DNA of 51,266 nt, from NCBI GenBank assembly GCA_944383465.1, contig CALWPQ010000022.1, forward strand, positions 1-51,266, in the 5' to 3' direction. Positions within the stretch are counted from its first letter, which is position 1, and every line of letters starts with the position of its first letter. The stretch comes from an uncultured Clostridia bacterium. GTDB taxonomy: Bacteria; Bacillota; Clostridia; Peptostreptococcales; Anaerovoracaceae. Position numbers and translations under genes: made by a program. Shown here piece by piece: positions 50,672-51,266 of the stretch. The notes beneath the pieces are model-generated. The model did no database searches. It saw nothing but the letters and a program-made list of their open reading frames with translations, and was not told where the DNA came from.

Positions 50672-50947
50672 TTATCCCATATTAGCAAATCGTTCTACAG
50701 CTTTTGTGAAATCTTCGATAGTTTTATCCGCATCGCCGTGTTCAATCCCATCTTTCACACAATGCTTAATATGCCCTTCCAAAACTACCTGACCACACTT
50801 ATGCAAAGCGGATTTTGCCGCATTAAGCTGCGATAAAATATCTTCGCAGGGCACATCTTCATCAACCATTCTGTCGATTGCCTGCACTTGTCCAATTATT
50901 TTTTTGAGCCTGCGGTGCAGGTTGTCTGAATCCATACATTGTTTCAT
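50672..50947 (-). CDS. csoR: CsoR-family metal-sensing repressor
   Basis: This is a helical repressor that releases DNA when it binds copper(I). The start at 50947 (MKQCMDSDNLHRRL) is chosen because GGAGG is eight bases upstream. An ATG five codons earlier overlaps this site. The 91-residue chain has the family fingerprint IIGQVQAIDRMVDEDVPCEDIL and the copper ligand set Cys34, His59 and Cys63 (GHIKHC). That set fits CsoR rather than the persulfide sensor CstR. It is transcribed separately from the ATPase gene, and each promoter has its own operator. Confidence 0.9.
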   Translation of the reverse strand: MKQCMDSDNLHRRLKKIIGQVQAIDRMVDEDVPCEDILSQLNAAKSALHKCGQVVLEGHIKHCVKDGIEHGDADKTIEDFTKAVERFANMG

Positions 50948-50959
50948 TTCTTTATCCTC

Positions 50960-51010
50960 CATACCATTAGGGGTATGTGTATATTATACCGGGTTTTATA
51001 AAAATGTCAA
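50960..51010 (-). promoter_or_regulatory. csoR promoter with operator
   Basis: On the minus strand TTGACA (51005-51010) and TATAAT (50983-50988) are 16 bases apart. The palindrome CATACC/GGTATG (50960-50977) downstream of the -10 shares ATACCCCnnnnGGTAT with the ATPase operator. This supports autoregulation. Confidence 0.8.
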
Positions 51011-51105
51011 TGGAATTAAAACCTATTTTTTGTATATAATGTTTATCAATTAAGAAAAATAATCTCCTGTTTAACAAATATTAAAATTATATGTCATATA
51101 CTGCC

Positions 51106-51266
51106 TTATTCTATAGATTCTAATACAGCCGTTATATCAGCATTGATGCAGATTGACTGCGATGCAATCTCTTCAGGAACTATCGCATCGCCATAGTTAA
51201 TACAGGCATAGACAGCATTGGGGTTTTTCGCTGTCATATGCCAAAACGGATATTTAATAATGACAG
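51106..51266 (-). CDS. C-terminal end of an unidentified protein (runs off the window)
   Basis: An open frame enters from the right edge and ends with TAA at 51106-51108. The visible 53 residues include KYPFWHMTAKNPNAVYACIN and end DITAVLESIE. The pattern looks like a true protein end rather than chance, but I do not recognise the family. The promoter and start lie outside the window. Confidence 0.6.
   Translation of the reverse strand, partial: VIIKYPFWHMTAKNPNAVYACINYGDAIVPEEIASQSICINADITAVLESIE

Overview
The window looks like chromosomal DNA of an anaerobic, low-to-moderate-GC Firmicute, most likely a member of the Clostridia. The basis is GGAGG-type ribosome binding sites, TTGACA/TATAAT promoters, the greA-lysS pair, a ferredoxin-linked 2-oxoacid oxidoreductase, a CsoR repressor, DUF3793, an ornithine-racemase-like enzyme and the absence of any respiratory genes. 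The family cannot be fixed from sequence alone. Almost all genes lie on the minus strand. I saw no CRISPR array, no rRNA and no complete phage or conjugative element.

Layout by position. 1-553: gene-poor edge with a lysS terminator, short direct repeats and a palindrome. 0.55-8.3 kb: lysS, greA, a pgeF-type enzyme, an ornithine/alanine racemase and two tandem acyl-CoA synthetases. 8.4-12.9 kb: phosphate uptake operon pstSCAB-phoU, in which PstS has its two halves in swapped order and PhoU carries a small repeat insertion. 13.1-20.0 kb: an apparent amino-acid or oxo-acid fermentation locus (aminotransferase, flavoprotein, MFS carrier, four-subunit 2-oxoacid:ferredoxin oxidoreductase) with a divergent GntR regulator. 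20.0-24.0 kb: tRNA-Thr, tRNA-Ser, an internally deleted IS200-like element, a second related MFS carrier with an attenuator-like leader, and a stretch of decayed DNA holding the frameshifted end of a tyrosine recombinase.

24.0-31.4 kb: flavodoxin plus DUF3793 behind two identical palindromic operators (probably iron control), a DUF305 protein, hypCDE, a YbaK-type deacylase, the pseudouridine salvage pair psuK-psuG, and a 45-residue Cys-rich membrane peptide. 31.4-43.1 kb: a PC4-like protein, a PHP phosphoesterase, a DJ-1 protein with a low-complexity insertion, a drug-efflux-type MFS, a BMP-family (nucleoside-type) ABC transporter, xpt, a thioesterase, a metallo-beta-lactamase-fold lipoprotein, an MGMT-like protein and tRNA-Leu. 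43.4-51.3 kb: an AT-rich MerR/hydrolase module beside the tRNA, a DUF362 protein, a YyaL-type thioredoxin-domain protein, a CsoR-controlled metal P-type ATPase with a coupled small membrane peptide, and the end of an unidentified gene.

Taken together, the genes suggest a peptide- or amino-acid-fermenting anaerobe. Amino acids would be transaminated, the oxo-acids oxidised to acyl-CoA with reduced ferredoxin, and nucleosides, pseudouridine and phosphate scavenged. The strongest unusual signals are the permuted PstS, the duplicated aminotransferase promoter/start region, the paired operator sites at the DUF3793 and CsoR loci, and the relics of mobile DNA around 21-24 kb.
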